52,725 bases of DNA, taken from NCBI GenBank assembly GCA_019746975.1, contig JAIERK010000073.1:1-52725 (forward strand), given 5' to 3'. This DNA comes from Candidatus Obscuribacterales bacterium. Lineage in GTDB: Bacteria; Cyanobacteriota; Vampirovibrionia; Obscuribacterales; Obscuribacteraceae. Under the pieces are notes generated by a model. That model searched no databases. It had not been told where the DNA came from and saw nothing but the letters and a program-made list of their open reading frames with translations. Made by a program: the position numbers and the translations under genes. How positions within the stretch are numbered: position 1 is the stretch's first letter; every line of letters starts with the position of its first letter. Below, one piece after another: positions 1 to 8,291 of this stretch.

Positions 1-19
1 CCTCCTGGCGAGGACGCGA

Positions 20-421
20 TTGTCCACTCAGGACCTGAGTCTATCGGTGATATCACTCCAGCTTGTCGGACTTATTGCACCAGCGGCTGGTGAGCGCTAC
101 CGGAGGCTCGAAGCTGATGTAGGTCCTATTGAAAGACCATCTACAACTAATGAAAGTGCCGATTCTAAAACGGTCGTAAAAGTAGATGAAATTGAATCGT
201 TTAAGACCTATATCATAGGCCTGCATGGAGGGATTTCCCGAAAATATTCGCAACTTTACGCGGCTAACTACTGGTGTGCCATGGATCAACAACGCTGGGG
301 GGATGGCGCCTTAATGTTAGCCTGCCTTCGATCGGAAGCCAAAACGCGAGAAGACATATTGGAATTCAACTCACCAGGCATCATTCGAGTGCTTCCGCTT
401 GGACCGCGAGCAACAAAGTAG
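20..421 (+). CDS. Hypothetical protein, possibly 5'-truncated
   Basis: An open frame that is unbroken to the left edge, so the gene may begin upstream. Within the window the first start is TTG at 20, with GAGG six bases before it, giving 133 aa. I recognise no domain. The protein is soluble, without a signal peptide or membrane segment, and its C-terminal half is richer in aromatic residues. It converges on the secreted-protein gene ending at 501. It might be the end of a larger protein or, less likely, a chance frame. Confidence 0.45.
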   Translation: MSTQDLSLSVISLQLVGLIAPAAGERYRRLEADVGPIERPSTTNESADSKTVVKVDEIESFKTYIIGLHGGISRKYSQLYAANYWCAMDQQRWGDGALMLACLRSEAKTREDILEFNSPGIIRVLPLGPRATK

Positions 422-500
422 ACAGTCTATTGTCGACGTGCGACGTTTAATTACTGAGTGGCATCTGTGGTGCGTTCGGTTCGTTTGGCACGAGTTTGAA

Positions 501-1868
501 CTAGAGCGTTGCCGGAGTTTCTTTTTTCGCCAGAAGCGACTTTCCAAAGACTTCGTCTACATGATGTCCACCAATCATTTGTCCAACAAGTGATTCGGAG
601 TAACAGAGTAGAACCGGATTTTTGGTTAGCATTGCCAGTTGGTAGTTGTCCAATGCCATATGCGACTCTTCATTGAGAATCTTCCATCGACTCTCCAGTC
701 GCTTATCGAGGTAGAGCTCTTTGAGGAGCTTGCATTGCTCTGGACCGCCGGTCGCCATAACGAATGCTACCAGCGCGGTTTTCGCTGCAGGACCGACGAA
801 TGTCGGTGTCAGTGACGCGGCACCGAGAATGGTCTGTACCACCGAAGATGATACCATCGCGAATTTCGAGCGGTGGTTATACTTGTTAAGGTGCTTTTTG
901 ATTTGATGGATTACCGGATCATCTTCCAGCGAAAGCTCGAGAATCTGACGATGCATTTTTTGCTTCTGCTGCACATCCCAAGGTTGCTTTTGAAATTGTT
1001 CATCGCCTGCGGCGAGGCGACTTGCCATCTGGACTAGATCCGTTCTTGCCTTCTCCGCTTCTTCTTCGCCAACCAGTTCGGTTAGCGCGGCGATACCAGA
1101 TGCGGTTACTTCTTTACCACGATCCTCATCCGTCATGCCCAGTCCCATCGAGATCTGCATCATGCTCGAAACGAGTTTTAGATGCACTTCATCGATTTGC
1201 TTTTGGCGAGCATACTCGGCAGAGGCGCGGCTTTTTACCTTTAGTTTTTCTCCAGTGATGATATCTCCTGCTTCGCTGGATGGTCCGAAACCACGGTAAG
1301 GAATCACGAAATTGCAGGCATCTTTTGATTCGGCAATAATGATCTGGCTGCGCTTTCTGTAATGGCTTACTGCTTTTTCTAATCCCGCTGTGCTTGGGTC
1401 TCGGGAAAGCGCGCAATCGAGTAATTGATCTATTTGTTGAGATGCCGATTCGTACGGGTCGGAAAAGATGATCGAACCTGACAGCTCTTTAGATTGAACT
1501 GGAGCGGCTTTCTTGTGTTTTATAAATACCAGTGGGCCAGATATTGGAAGCGACCAGGCGCTGAACAGACCTTTACCACGCTCTTTTGATTGTTCGGGTT
1601 CTTGTGCTTGCTGGTTTGCGAGACTTTCAGACGCTTCTTCCTCGGTGGAAAATGCGCCGTCTTGTTGCTGAGCCGAATCGCATGCTAGTGCAATCTGCCT
1701 CTCACTTGGCGCCTCTTGCGGCAGAGTGTCATTTATTGAGATGGAAAAACTGTTCCTTCTCGCGTCAGAGGAGGTGCGATCGAGCGCAAAAGCGCCAGGT
1801 ATCGATATTGATACCATATATAGTGCGACCGATGCAGCAATGAAAGCGCGGCTGGTTTTCTTAGTCAT
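501..1868 (-). CDS. Secreted protein of unknown function
   Basis: A 455-aa protein that starts with a clear Sec signal peptide (residues 1-28, basic MTKK start, hydrophobic core, likely cleavage after AFA). The first 140 mature residues are polar, rich in Glu, Gln and Ser, and probably disordered. The rest is mostly helical, with a moderately hydrophobic stretch around 345-375 that could be a membrane segment or buried helix. No catalytic motif or known family is recognised. It is monocistronic as far as can be seen; its 5' leader holds two small inverted repeats (1921-1936 and 1959-1973). The location is probably the periplasm or cell envelope. Confidence 0.8.
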   Translation of the reverse strand: MTKKTSRAFIAASVALYMVSISIPGAFALDRTSSDARRNSFSISINDTLPQEAPSERQIALACDSAQQQDGAFSTEEEASESLANQQAQEPEQSKERGKGLFSAWSLPISGPLVFIKHKKAAPVQSKELSGSIIFSDPYESASQQIDQLLDCALSRDPSTAGLEKAVSHYRKRSQIIIAESKDACNFVIPYRGFGPSSEAGDIITGEKLKVKSRASAEYARQKQIDEVHLKLVSSMMQISMGLGMTDEDRGKEVTASGIAALTELVGEEEAEKARTDLVQMASRLAAGDEQFQKQPWDVQQKQKMHRQILELSLEDDPVIHQIKKHLNKYNHRSKFAMVSSSVVQTILGAASLTPTFVGPAAKTALVAFVMATGGPEQCKLLKELYLDKRLESRWKILNEESHMALDNYQLAMLTKNPVLLCYSESLVGQMIGGHHVDEVFGKSLLAKKETPATL

Positions 1869-1920
1869 AATTCCAGGTAGACAAGATATTGACAGGTGCC
1901 CTAGAGTACCAGATAGTGCG

Positions 1921-1973
1921 GGCTGAGTTGTCAGCCTCTTGATTGGTTGGGTCTAAAAGGATTCTAAGAGTCC
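1921..1973 (-). promoter_or_regulatory. Two inverted repeats in the leader of the 501-1868 gene
   Basis: GGCTGA-GTTG-TCAGCC (1921-1936) is a perfect 6-bp stem. GGATTCTAAGAGTCC (1959-1973) is a near-perfect odd palindrome. Both lie 50-105 bases upstream of the start at 1868. They could be a leader hairpin and an operator, but no clear -10/-35 pair fixes the transcription start. Confidence 0.25.
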
Positions 1974-2102
1974 GAAAGTTTCATTTGGTCGAAGTTCCAT
2001 AATTGCTGACCATGTCACTGATTCGTCGATGTGACTGCGCGTCCGTCTTACAGGCACTTAATAACGACATGTTGCCACAGGGCCGTTTGTAAGCACGCCG
2101 GT

Positions 2103-3089
2103 TCAGCGCACTTTTTGTGCTTCCCAGTTACCGCCGCCGTCTGTTTTTCCAGACAGGTACGCGCCCTGATAGTCGGTCTCGTTAACCCAGCTGCACTCAC
2201 CCTTGAAGGTCATGCGCCGCTCAGGCTTGGTCACTTGTTTTGTCTTGATTGCAGCGTATTTGCGAACCAAAGTTACTTTGGGATAGGAGTACGAACCCTG
2301 CTCGATAGTGAACTTCTCGCTCGTATTCTCGTCCACGCCGTGGCCCGTGATCTTGCCGTTGTAGAGCTGCTCCAGGAACATTATGGAGTGCATTGTTTTG
2401 AACTGATATTCATAACCGAGGTTCCACTTGCCGGACAAGTCGGGCGGTCCTGATGGCTGTGACGCAGGTGGCTGCTGAGCCGGTTGAGCGGGAGTTTGAG
2501 ATGGAGGCGGCTCGGGAGGAGTCAGTTGAGCCTCCCAATCGCCATCGAACTGCTTGCCTTTGAACGCAAAGTGATATCGGCCATTCATGTAGCCATGATC
2601 GATGTCGATTGAGCCAGTGAATTCGACCGGCGGTTGGCTTGGGTCGGCCGGGCTCTGATAGCGCTTGTAGAACATCACCTGATCTTTTCGGCGCGCGCCA
2701 TTCTCAATAAGAAACTGCTTTCCACTAACATCATCGGTTCCGTCGCCGGAGAATTTGTCTCCATTTTGTTTGATGCGCATGTGGCAGGCTTCGACCTGTT
2801 CGTTGAAAGTGAACGCCAACTTCCACTCCCCGTCCATCTGCCCAGGCGCCGCTTGAGGTGGCGCCTTCGAACCTCCAGGTCCCTGTGGAGCTGCTCCGCC
2901 AGGTCCGGCTGGACTTCCTGGTTTGGTCGGCGTGGTGCTGGTCGACGGTGTGGAGGAGATGAGCTGTTTCACGTAGTTGCAGCCAGTCAGTGCCACAACG
3001 AGGATGAAACAGAAAATCGAAAACGTTGCTCGATACAGGGCTGGTCTAGAAAAATTGGTCTCGATAAAAGTAAATTGCGACTTCAACAC
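2103..3089 (-). CDS. Putative lipoprotein with duplicated beta-rich domain
   Basis: A 328-aa protein with an N-terminal hydrophobic segment ending in a lipobox (LTGC, Cys37), which predicts a lipid-anchored envelope protein. The lipobox sits later than usual, so translation may really start a few codons downstream of the GTG at 3089. After the Cys comes a Thr/Pro/Gly-rich linker (about 45-85), then two related domains, each opening with G-(E/K)-W-(K/N)-L and closing with G-(D/N)-W-E-A-Q. A Pro-rich linker (around 190-215) separates them. The domains look like beta-sandwich or barrel folds, but no family name can be given. Domain duplication is the main visible feature. Confidence 0.8.
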   Translation of the reverse strand: MLKSQFTFIETNFSRPALYRATFSIFCFILVVALTGCNYVKQLISSTPSTSTTPTKPGSPAGPGGAAPQGPGGSKAPPQAAPGQMDGEWKLAFTFNEQVEACHMRIKQNGDKFSGDGTDDVSGKQFLIENGARRKDQVMFYKRYQSPADPSQPPVEFTGSIDIDHGYMNGRYHFAFKGKQFDGDWEAQLTPPEPPPSQTPAQPAQQPPASQPSGPPDLSGKWNLGYEYQFKTMHSIMFLEQLYNGKITGHGVDENTSEKFTIEQGSYSYPKVTLVRKYAAIKTKQVTKPERRMTFKGECSWVNETDYQGAYLSGKTDGGGNWEAQKVR

Positions 3090-3293
3090 GGGCGAGGAGC
3101 CTTTCCAAGGAAACCTTAAGTGGCGGAGTAGTAAGTAAGTATCTTGATCCTAGTTAGCATTCTAGCCTTATTCTGATTGGAATTAGCGTTGTTTTCGATC
3201 GGAACGGTCTATATTTGGTTTAAGGCACCGATTTAAAGATTAAATTTACCCTTGTCGCATACGTAATTCCCGCAAGATCAGTATTGACTTATG

Positions 3294-3311
3294 TTGTCAA
3301 CTGCTTGACAA
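3294..3311. promoter_or_regulatory. Palindrome overlapping a -35 box, upstream of the 818-aa gene
   Basis: TTGTCAA-CTGC-TTGACAA is a perfect 7-bp inverted repeat. Its right arm contains a consensus -35 TTGACA (3305-3310). A weak -10 (CTTAAT, 3327-3332) follows at 16 bases. A repressor bound to the palindrome would block this promoter. It lies 70-87 bases before the start codon at 3381, in the divergent gap between the lipoprotein gene and the 818-aa gene. Confidence 0.4.
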
Positions 3312-3380
3312 TATCGGTATTTACTACTTAATCCTTATATTTGCGGTTGCCCGCCGTTTCTTACAATCCGGAGAGTTCGG

Positions 3381-5837
3381 ATGTCATCAGATTTTAGCCA
3401 AAACCCAACTGATGAATACGTCCCACCGAAGGACGTTTTGCAACCTACTCCTACGCCGACGACGGTGGCAGAGGTAGCGCGCGACAACTTCCAGAAGGAC
3501 GCGTTCACGCCGCCTGGGCAGGAGACGAAGGATGGATTGCCTGGAAACCCTCCAGCAGCTGATGGCGTGACGCCAGCCACCGATGCGGTGGATTCGCTAG
3601 ATTCCGGACATGAGTTCTACTGCAGTTTTGTTGGCGACGCGACAATCGACACACCACAAGGGAGACAGCAGGCGTTGGAGGATTTTAGAACTACCCTCGG
3701 TAGAATGTCTCCTGATGAGGCCAGTCTCTTCCAGGGCGAATTCTCGCCAAAGAAGTTAGCAGAGGTCAAAGCGCGAGCCGCGAAGCCCGACGCAGGCGAC
3801 ACCAGCGATCCGACAAAGAAGAAGCCAGGGACCGACTCCGGCGAAGAGAAGACTGAGAAGAAGCCTGAAGCGAAGAAAGACGCCGAAGAGAAAGACAGTA
3901 TCCGTAATTCAGACAGCTGGTTCGGAAATTTTGTCAGAGATTCAGCCGAAAAGGCCGTCACAGCAGTCTCCGACATTGTCCATGATGCACTGGGATACTT
4001 TGGCAAATACGGCGAAGGTATTCTCGATTCGCTCGGTCTGACGAGCTCCACGAAGAGTGGCGACGGGCAGAAGCTGGCTACTGCTATGCTTTCCAAAAGC
4101 GATTCCCAGACCGCAAAACAAGCATTCGACAGCCTCGACAAAGTCGAGAACGGTACTAAGCTCGAATCCCTGGCAGGTGGATTGCTTGACCAGGCTCGTG
4201 CCAATGGCGACCTCACCACAGGTAGCGGCAAACCTAATGCCGACAAGCTGGTTGATGCCAATCTGAGCGATGGTCATACCGCTGCAAAAGTCAAAGAGAT
4301 GCTTGCCGGTAAATTCAAAGGCGATGTAAAAACCGATTCGAAGACCGGCGAAAAGATTCAAACCGATGGTAAGGGCAATACCCGCATCGAAAGTAAGGAT
4401 GGCAAGAATGTCACCTTGAAGTTGAGCGACGGAACCGTCGTTAACCAGAAGACAGACGGAGACAAGACCTCGGAAACCTTCCTCTTTGGCAAGAAAGATG
4501 GCAAAGACGGCGGCTTCATGCGGACCGCGACCGACAATAACTCCGGTCAAACAAACTTTGAGTTCAACGACGGTAAGAACTATCAACAGCAGGCCGATCT
4601 CGCCAGACTGGTAATGTCTAAGGACAGGTACAGCTTCGTCCGCTGCGACAAGGATCAGAAGGCGATCCACGCGGACAAAGACCGAGCAACCTTGGTTGAC
4701 GAGAAGACCAAGAATCATGTTGGTATCGATCGCGCCAATGGCGACATTGTCATCAACTCCAAAGACAAAGACGGCGTTAGCACTGAAGTCAGAATGCGAC
4801 TCAATTCGGAGACCGGCAGCTTTGATTTCTATAGACGTGGAGAGGACGGCAAAGATACCAAGCTTACCGCCGAGCAGGTTGATCAGGTTAAGAAACAGTT
4901 GCAGCTCACCGGTTCCGGCGATCAATTCAAAGTCGGTAACACCGAGATCAATCGACAGTTGGTCAGTCAGCTTCTGAGCACAGGAGTTCGCCAGGAGATC
5001 CGCGGCGGCAATCCTGATGGCAGCGTTGGTGTGAGAACGACCGACACCAACACAGGCCGGGGTTTGGATGGACGTGTTGCCCATCCCTCAGATGGTGGCA
5101 AAACCACAACCAATGTCACCGATAAAGGCAAACCGACTGGAGTTGAGCGAATCTTCGATCCAACTACCGCTCGAATTGACGGTACCGACGGTAAAGGCAA
5201 TCCGATCATTTTCGATCCTACTACCGGCCAGTTGAAAACTCCCGAGATCGACAAAGACAAAGACGGCGCAGCCGTCAAAATCAACGACACTGATACGAAG
5301 ATTAAACCTGATGGTTCGGTAGTTGATGCCGATGGATTTGTCATCATGGATGGTGACGGCATGTGGTGGGGCGATGAGCGTGATTGCTGCGGAATGACAC
5401 CGCAACAATTCGAACAACATCAGGCTGAGCAACGGGCTCAAGAACAACAAGCGAGGGCTCTTGGTAGCCAGGCCTATAGTATGCTCGGGGGTAACGTCAA
5501 CATCTCGACGGTTAACCTCGGCATTTCGCTAGCTCGTCACGCTATCGGTGCAGCCTCTCAGATAGATGATCCTGTGATTCGAAGTCTGGCTATGTCTGAG
5601 GCTCTCAATGCTTTCAACAAAGGAAATCAGCAGCTAGCTGCCGCAAGTTCGCTGCAGCAAAACGGGCTCGGTGATAAGGTCGGTCAAGTTTTGAAAACTC
5701 ATGCGACTATTACAGGTCCGAGTTCTGATGTTAATGCATTGATTGCAGAACGTGATGATAAGCGCTACAGCGAAGCCAACCAACGAAACAATGTTGAAGA
5801 TCTTGATGCTTGGCGCAAAGCCAGAGGGCTAGCGTAG
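3381..5837 (+). CDS. Large hydrophilic Lys/Asp/Gly-rich protein, unknown function
   Basis: 818 aa, starting at an ATG preceded by GGAGAG five bases upstream. There is no signal peptide or transmembrane segment. The N-terminal 80 residues are Pro/Thr-rich. A Lys/Glu-rich segment (about 130-175) follows, then a short helical region. Residues 300-660 contain many irregular D-G-K / D-K-D turns that resemble extended beta-roll or RHS-like repeats. An odd WWGDERDCC cluster (about 665-675) precedes a Gln-rich helical C-terminus. No family is recognised. The Asp-Gly turns could bind calcium, but this is speculation. Confidence 0.8.
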   Translation: MSSDFSQNPTDEYVPPKDVLQPTPTPTTVAEVARDNFQKDAFTPPGQETKDGLPGNPPAADGVTPATDAVDSLDSGHEFYCSFVGDATIDTPQGRQQALEDFRTTLGRMSPDEASLFQGEFSPKKLAEVKARAAKPDAGDTSDPTKKKPGTDSGEEKTEKKPEAKKDAEEKDSIRNSDSWFGNFVRDSAEKAVTAVSDIVHDALGYFGKYGEGILDSLGLTSSTKSGDGQKLATAMLSKSDSQTAKQAFDSLDKVENGTKLESLAGGLLDQARANGDLTTGSGKPNADKLVDANLSDGHTAAKVKEMLAGKFKGDVKTDSKTGEKIQTDGKGNTRIESKDGKNVTLKLSDGTVVNQKTDGDKTSETFLFGKKDGKDGGFMRTATDNNSGQTNFEFNDGKNYQQQADLARLVMSKDRYSFVRCDKDQKAIHADKDRATLVDEKTKNHVGIDRANGDIVINSKDKDGVSTEVRMRLNSETGSFDFYRRGEDGKDTKLTAEQVDQVKKQLQLTGSGDQFKVGNTEINRQLVSQLLSTGVRQEIRGGNPDGSVGVRTTDTNTGRGLDGRVAHPSDGGKTTTNVTDKGKPTGVERIFDPTTARIDGTDGKGNPIIFDPTTGQLKTPEIDKDKDGAAVKINDTDTKIKPDGSVVDADGFVIMDGDGMWWGDERDCCGMTPQQFEQHQAEQRAQEQQARALGSQAYSMLGGNVNISTVNLGISLARHAIGAASQIDDPVIRSLAMSEALNAFNKGNQQLAAASSLQQNGLGDKVGQVLKTHATITGPSSDVNALIAERDDKRYSEANQRNNVEDLDAWRKARGLA

Positions 5838-6002
5838 AAGTATCCGCTTGAGCCCCTATTTTGTCGGCCAAAATTTGCAGGAATCGCTGGCTGAGAGTTG
5901 AAGCTGACAACGACTAAGTTGAAAATTCGGAGCGTGCCCGTCAGCGGTGTGGCGGAAACGGTGAAGGAGAACGGGTGGGTTCGTGCATTTTACAGTGACG
6001 CG

Positions 6003-6020
6003 TTCCCCGATATCGGTTAA
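6003..6020 (+). repeat. Possible fragment of the CGGTTAAC repeat family
   Basis: CCCGAT-at-CGGTTAAC matches the core of the 66-bp repeat at 24421-24618 (CCCGATGACGGTTAAC) at 12 of 14 informative positions. Similarity fades on both sides. It sits in the 225-bp convergent gap between the 818-aa gene and the TPR gene. It may be a decayed copy or coincidence. Confidence 0.25.
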
Positions 6021-6062
6021 CACTCCGGAATGAGAAAGTGTCTCGGGCAGCGCTTCTTGATT

Positions 6063-7628
6063 CTAGATTACGCCGATTGCCGCTTCAAAACCGCATCTCG
6101 GGCACTTAGGCGCGCCGCCGAGCTGGGCGTTGCAAATGTCGCATCGATCTTCGCGTGCCTTTAGCGATGAGCCATCGGCGATATCGAGTGTCTTCCATGA
6201 CCCGGTAATCATGCCTGTTGAGCCGGCATCCAGTCCCTGCGCCTCGAACTCGCGACCGGTTGCCCTCAATAGATCGGCAAAGCTTCGCAGTAGGCGCAGC
6301 GTCTCAGGATGTTCTCCACCGAATACCTTGCTCTTTATCTCCCACGCCTGCTTATACATTGGTTCTGCTTCGGCGTACTTGCGCTGTACGTGATAAAGGG
6401 TAGCGAGGTTATGGATTGCACTGCCGACCTCGGCATGCTCTCGACCGTGGACCTTTTCATAGATTTCGCAAGTTTCTACAGCTAGTTTTTCGGCCTGATT
6501 ATAATCTCGCAGATAATAGAATAAACGAGCCAAGCTGTTTGCACTTGCTGCAACTGCAACATGGTGATGGCCAAGTACACGCTTTTTGACGGCATATGCA
6601 CGTTGGTGATAGGTGACTGCCGCGTCATAGGCTTCCTGTCTGGCTTTCAAATCACCCAGACTGTAAAGAGTATATGAGAGAGGTGGATTCTCCTCTCCAA
6701 TTTTTTCAGCAATTTCGAGAGCCTGCAGCCAGAAGTCTTCGGCTTCACGAAGCATATTGCTGGAACCTGCTTTTTCCGCATTGTCTTTGAGCTGTTTCCA
6801 ATTCTCAAATGCCTCTTCTTTCGACATTTGTCCTTGTGGTACAGCCTTGTTGGCAGGCGGCGTTACTGGAGCCTTACTCTGCAACGGAACCGGCTTGGGC
6901 TTCTGTGATTGTTTGGTATGGTTGTTGCTGTTGTTATTGCGATTGCTGTGGTTAGCAGCTGTTCGTGAAGAGGCTCCAGGTGCCTCGACCACAGTGCCAT
7001 CTGCAAGTTGCAATGCCTGAAGGTTTGTCAAACTTTCGTTTGGAAGCGGCACGACTCCGCCGCTTGTCGGTTTGTTTTGGGTTGGTTGGGCCAGCGAGAA
7101 TTGTGCCTGTGCTCCAGTTGTCTTGCGCCAATCTGAAGCAGTTACCAAACTTGCTCCAGCCTTGAGTTCAGCCGCCTCTGCCTCGCGGTTGGTGACGAAG
7201 AGCAGATCTGCATAGTTGCCTTGTAGCTTCTTCACGTCAGGATGATCTTGTCCGAGCACCTGCGATTTCACTTCCAGCGCTTTCTTGTAGTAAATTTCGG
7301 CGTCCTGGTACATATTTCTAGCGTGATAAATCATGGCGAGGTTGCCCATGAAACATGCTACGTCAGGATGTTTCGCGCCGAGCACTTTCTCATACATTTT
7401 GAGAACACGTTTGCAATGGTTGGCTGCGTCTGTAAGTTTTCCCTGATGCCAGAGACATTCAGCCATCTTCTCAAGTGTGTAAGCAAGACGCCGATCTGTG
7501 TCGCCGAAGTCTTCAGCCTGTTCTAAAGCCGCAGTCCAAGCCGTTTCTGCGAATTCGAACATGCCCTCTTGCTGAGCTTGCTCGGCCGTTATCCTAAATT
7601 TTTCCCACCGTTTGCTTGGTGAATCCAT
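6063..7628 (-). CDS. Duplicated TPR protein with C-terminal zinc ribbon
   Basis: A 521-aa soluble protein with two homologous blocks of kinesin-light-chain-type tetratricopeptide repeats (about 1-155 and 275-480). Both show the typical H-P-(D/E)-V/T and L-A-x-x-Y patterns. They are joined by an Asn/Ser/Pro-rich linker with a poly-Asn stretch. The last 30 residues carry C-x2-C...C-x2-C (RCDICNAQ, KCPRCG), a zinc ribbon. TPR blocks are protein-interaction scaffolds, and the ribbon suggests a structural metal site. The block-to-block similarity points to internal gene duplication. There is no signal peptide. The partners are unknown. Confidence 0.88.
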   Translation of the reverse strand: MDSPSKRWEKFRITAEQAQQEGMFEFAETAWTAALEQAEDFGDTDRRLAYTLEKMAECLWHQGKLTDAANHCKRVLKMYEKVLGAKHPDVACFMGNLAMIYHARNMYQDAEIYYKKALEVKSQVLGQDHPDVKKLQGNYADLLFVTNREAEAAELKAGASLVTASDWRKTTGAQAQFSLAQPTQNKPTSGGVVPLPNESLTNLQALQLADGTVVEAPGASSRTAANHSNRNNNSNNHTKQSQKPKPVPLQSKAPVTPPANKAVPQGQMSKEEAFENWKQLKDNAEKAGSSNMLREAEDFWLQALEIAEKIGEENPPLSYTLYSLGDLKARQEAYDAAVTYHQRAYAVKKRVLGHHHVAVAASANSLARLFYYLRDYNQAEKLAVETCEIYEKVHGREHAEVGSAIHNLATLYHVQRKYAEAEPMYKQAWEIKSKVFGGEHPETLRLLRSFADLLRATGREFEAQGLDAGSTGMITGSWKTLDIADGSSLKAREDRCDICNAQLGGAPKCPRCGFEAAIGVI

Positions 7629-7701
7629 CGTATTTTTTCTTGCTCGCCCCAGCTACCACTCTAAATCCTACAGGCTGCCCCAGCACCGATAAGAAATGGC
7701 G

Positions 7702-7725
7702 TTAATGCCCCAATGCCCTAATGCC
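7702..7725. repeat. Three 8-bp near-direct repeats in upstream region
   Basis: TTAATGCC, CCAATGCC and CTAATGCC follow one another without gaps in the region upstream of the TPR gene (start 7628). In-phase short repeats of this kind can be binding sites for an oligomeric regulator. No promoter boxes could be assigned with confidence. Confidence 0.3.
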
Positions 7726-7841
7726 TATAGTCTACGTCATAGGTGCATTAACCTGTGTCTAAGTATCTTCTACCCCAGTAAAACGACCGTTCACCGCTTC
7801 CGAAAACAAATTTTTGCTCTGGTAATGTCCGATAAGATTAC

Positions 7842-8276
7842 CTATGGCTCAATTGGAGAGTCGACATCGATGGAATTGGCCTCCAGCCATTGCCGGACTC
7901 TCAGGCGCGTACGCCCAGCCAGGAAAGCTTTGAGCTTGTCGGAATTTCCTTCTTTGTCCTGCAAGATTTTTCGAAATCCGGACAATGCATGAGGACTATC
8001 CATGGCGACGTCAAGAAGAATCTTTGTCTTGTCATCATCCACGGTATCAATAAAATCGCGCAGATCTTCTTTCAGCTTTTTCGGATCAGGTTTTGGAACA
8101 TAAAGGAATCGTTCGTGGTCGGTCTCGATTTCGTCCGTCAGATCACGCAGGTCTGTGAGACTGCGATGAACAAGGCGTATCTCACCGTTTTCCAAATCCA
8201 GATAGTAAACATTGTCTTGGCAGTCGTCTTCAAAACTGAAAACGAGTTGCTCCATGTCGATGGCAATCTTTGTCAT
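7842..8276 (-). CDS. UPF0158 family protein
   Basis: 144 aa. The sequence follows the UPF0158 pattern: an N-terminal strand-rich part that turns around YYLDLENGEI, an acidic RFLYVP segment, then a helical half ending in R-x-R-V-x-x-W-L. The family is widespread but its function is not established. The start is ATG with AGGGA upstream. It lies 15 bases after the large GT-C-like membrane gene on the same strand and is likely co-transcribed, but nothing in the sequence explains a functional link. Confidence 0.75.
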   Translation of the reverse strand: MTKIAIDMEQLVFSFEDDCQDNVYYLDLENGEIRLVHRSLTDLRDLTDEIETDHERFLYVPKPDPKKLKEDLRDFIDTVDDDKTKILLDVAMDSPHALSGFRKILQDKEGNSDKLKAFLAGRTRLRVRQWLEANSIDVDSPIEP

Positions 8277-8291
8277 AGCTGAAATTCCCTG

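Noticed and set aside
3942..5084. Long minus-strand open frame of 380 aa inside the 818-aa gene
   Set aside because: It lies fully antisense to a gene with a good ribosome site and protein-like composition, and its product is an unstructured Leu/Ile/Val-rich reading of the repeats.
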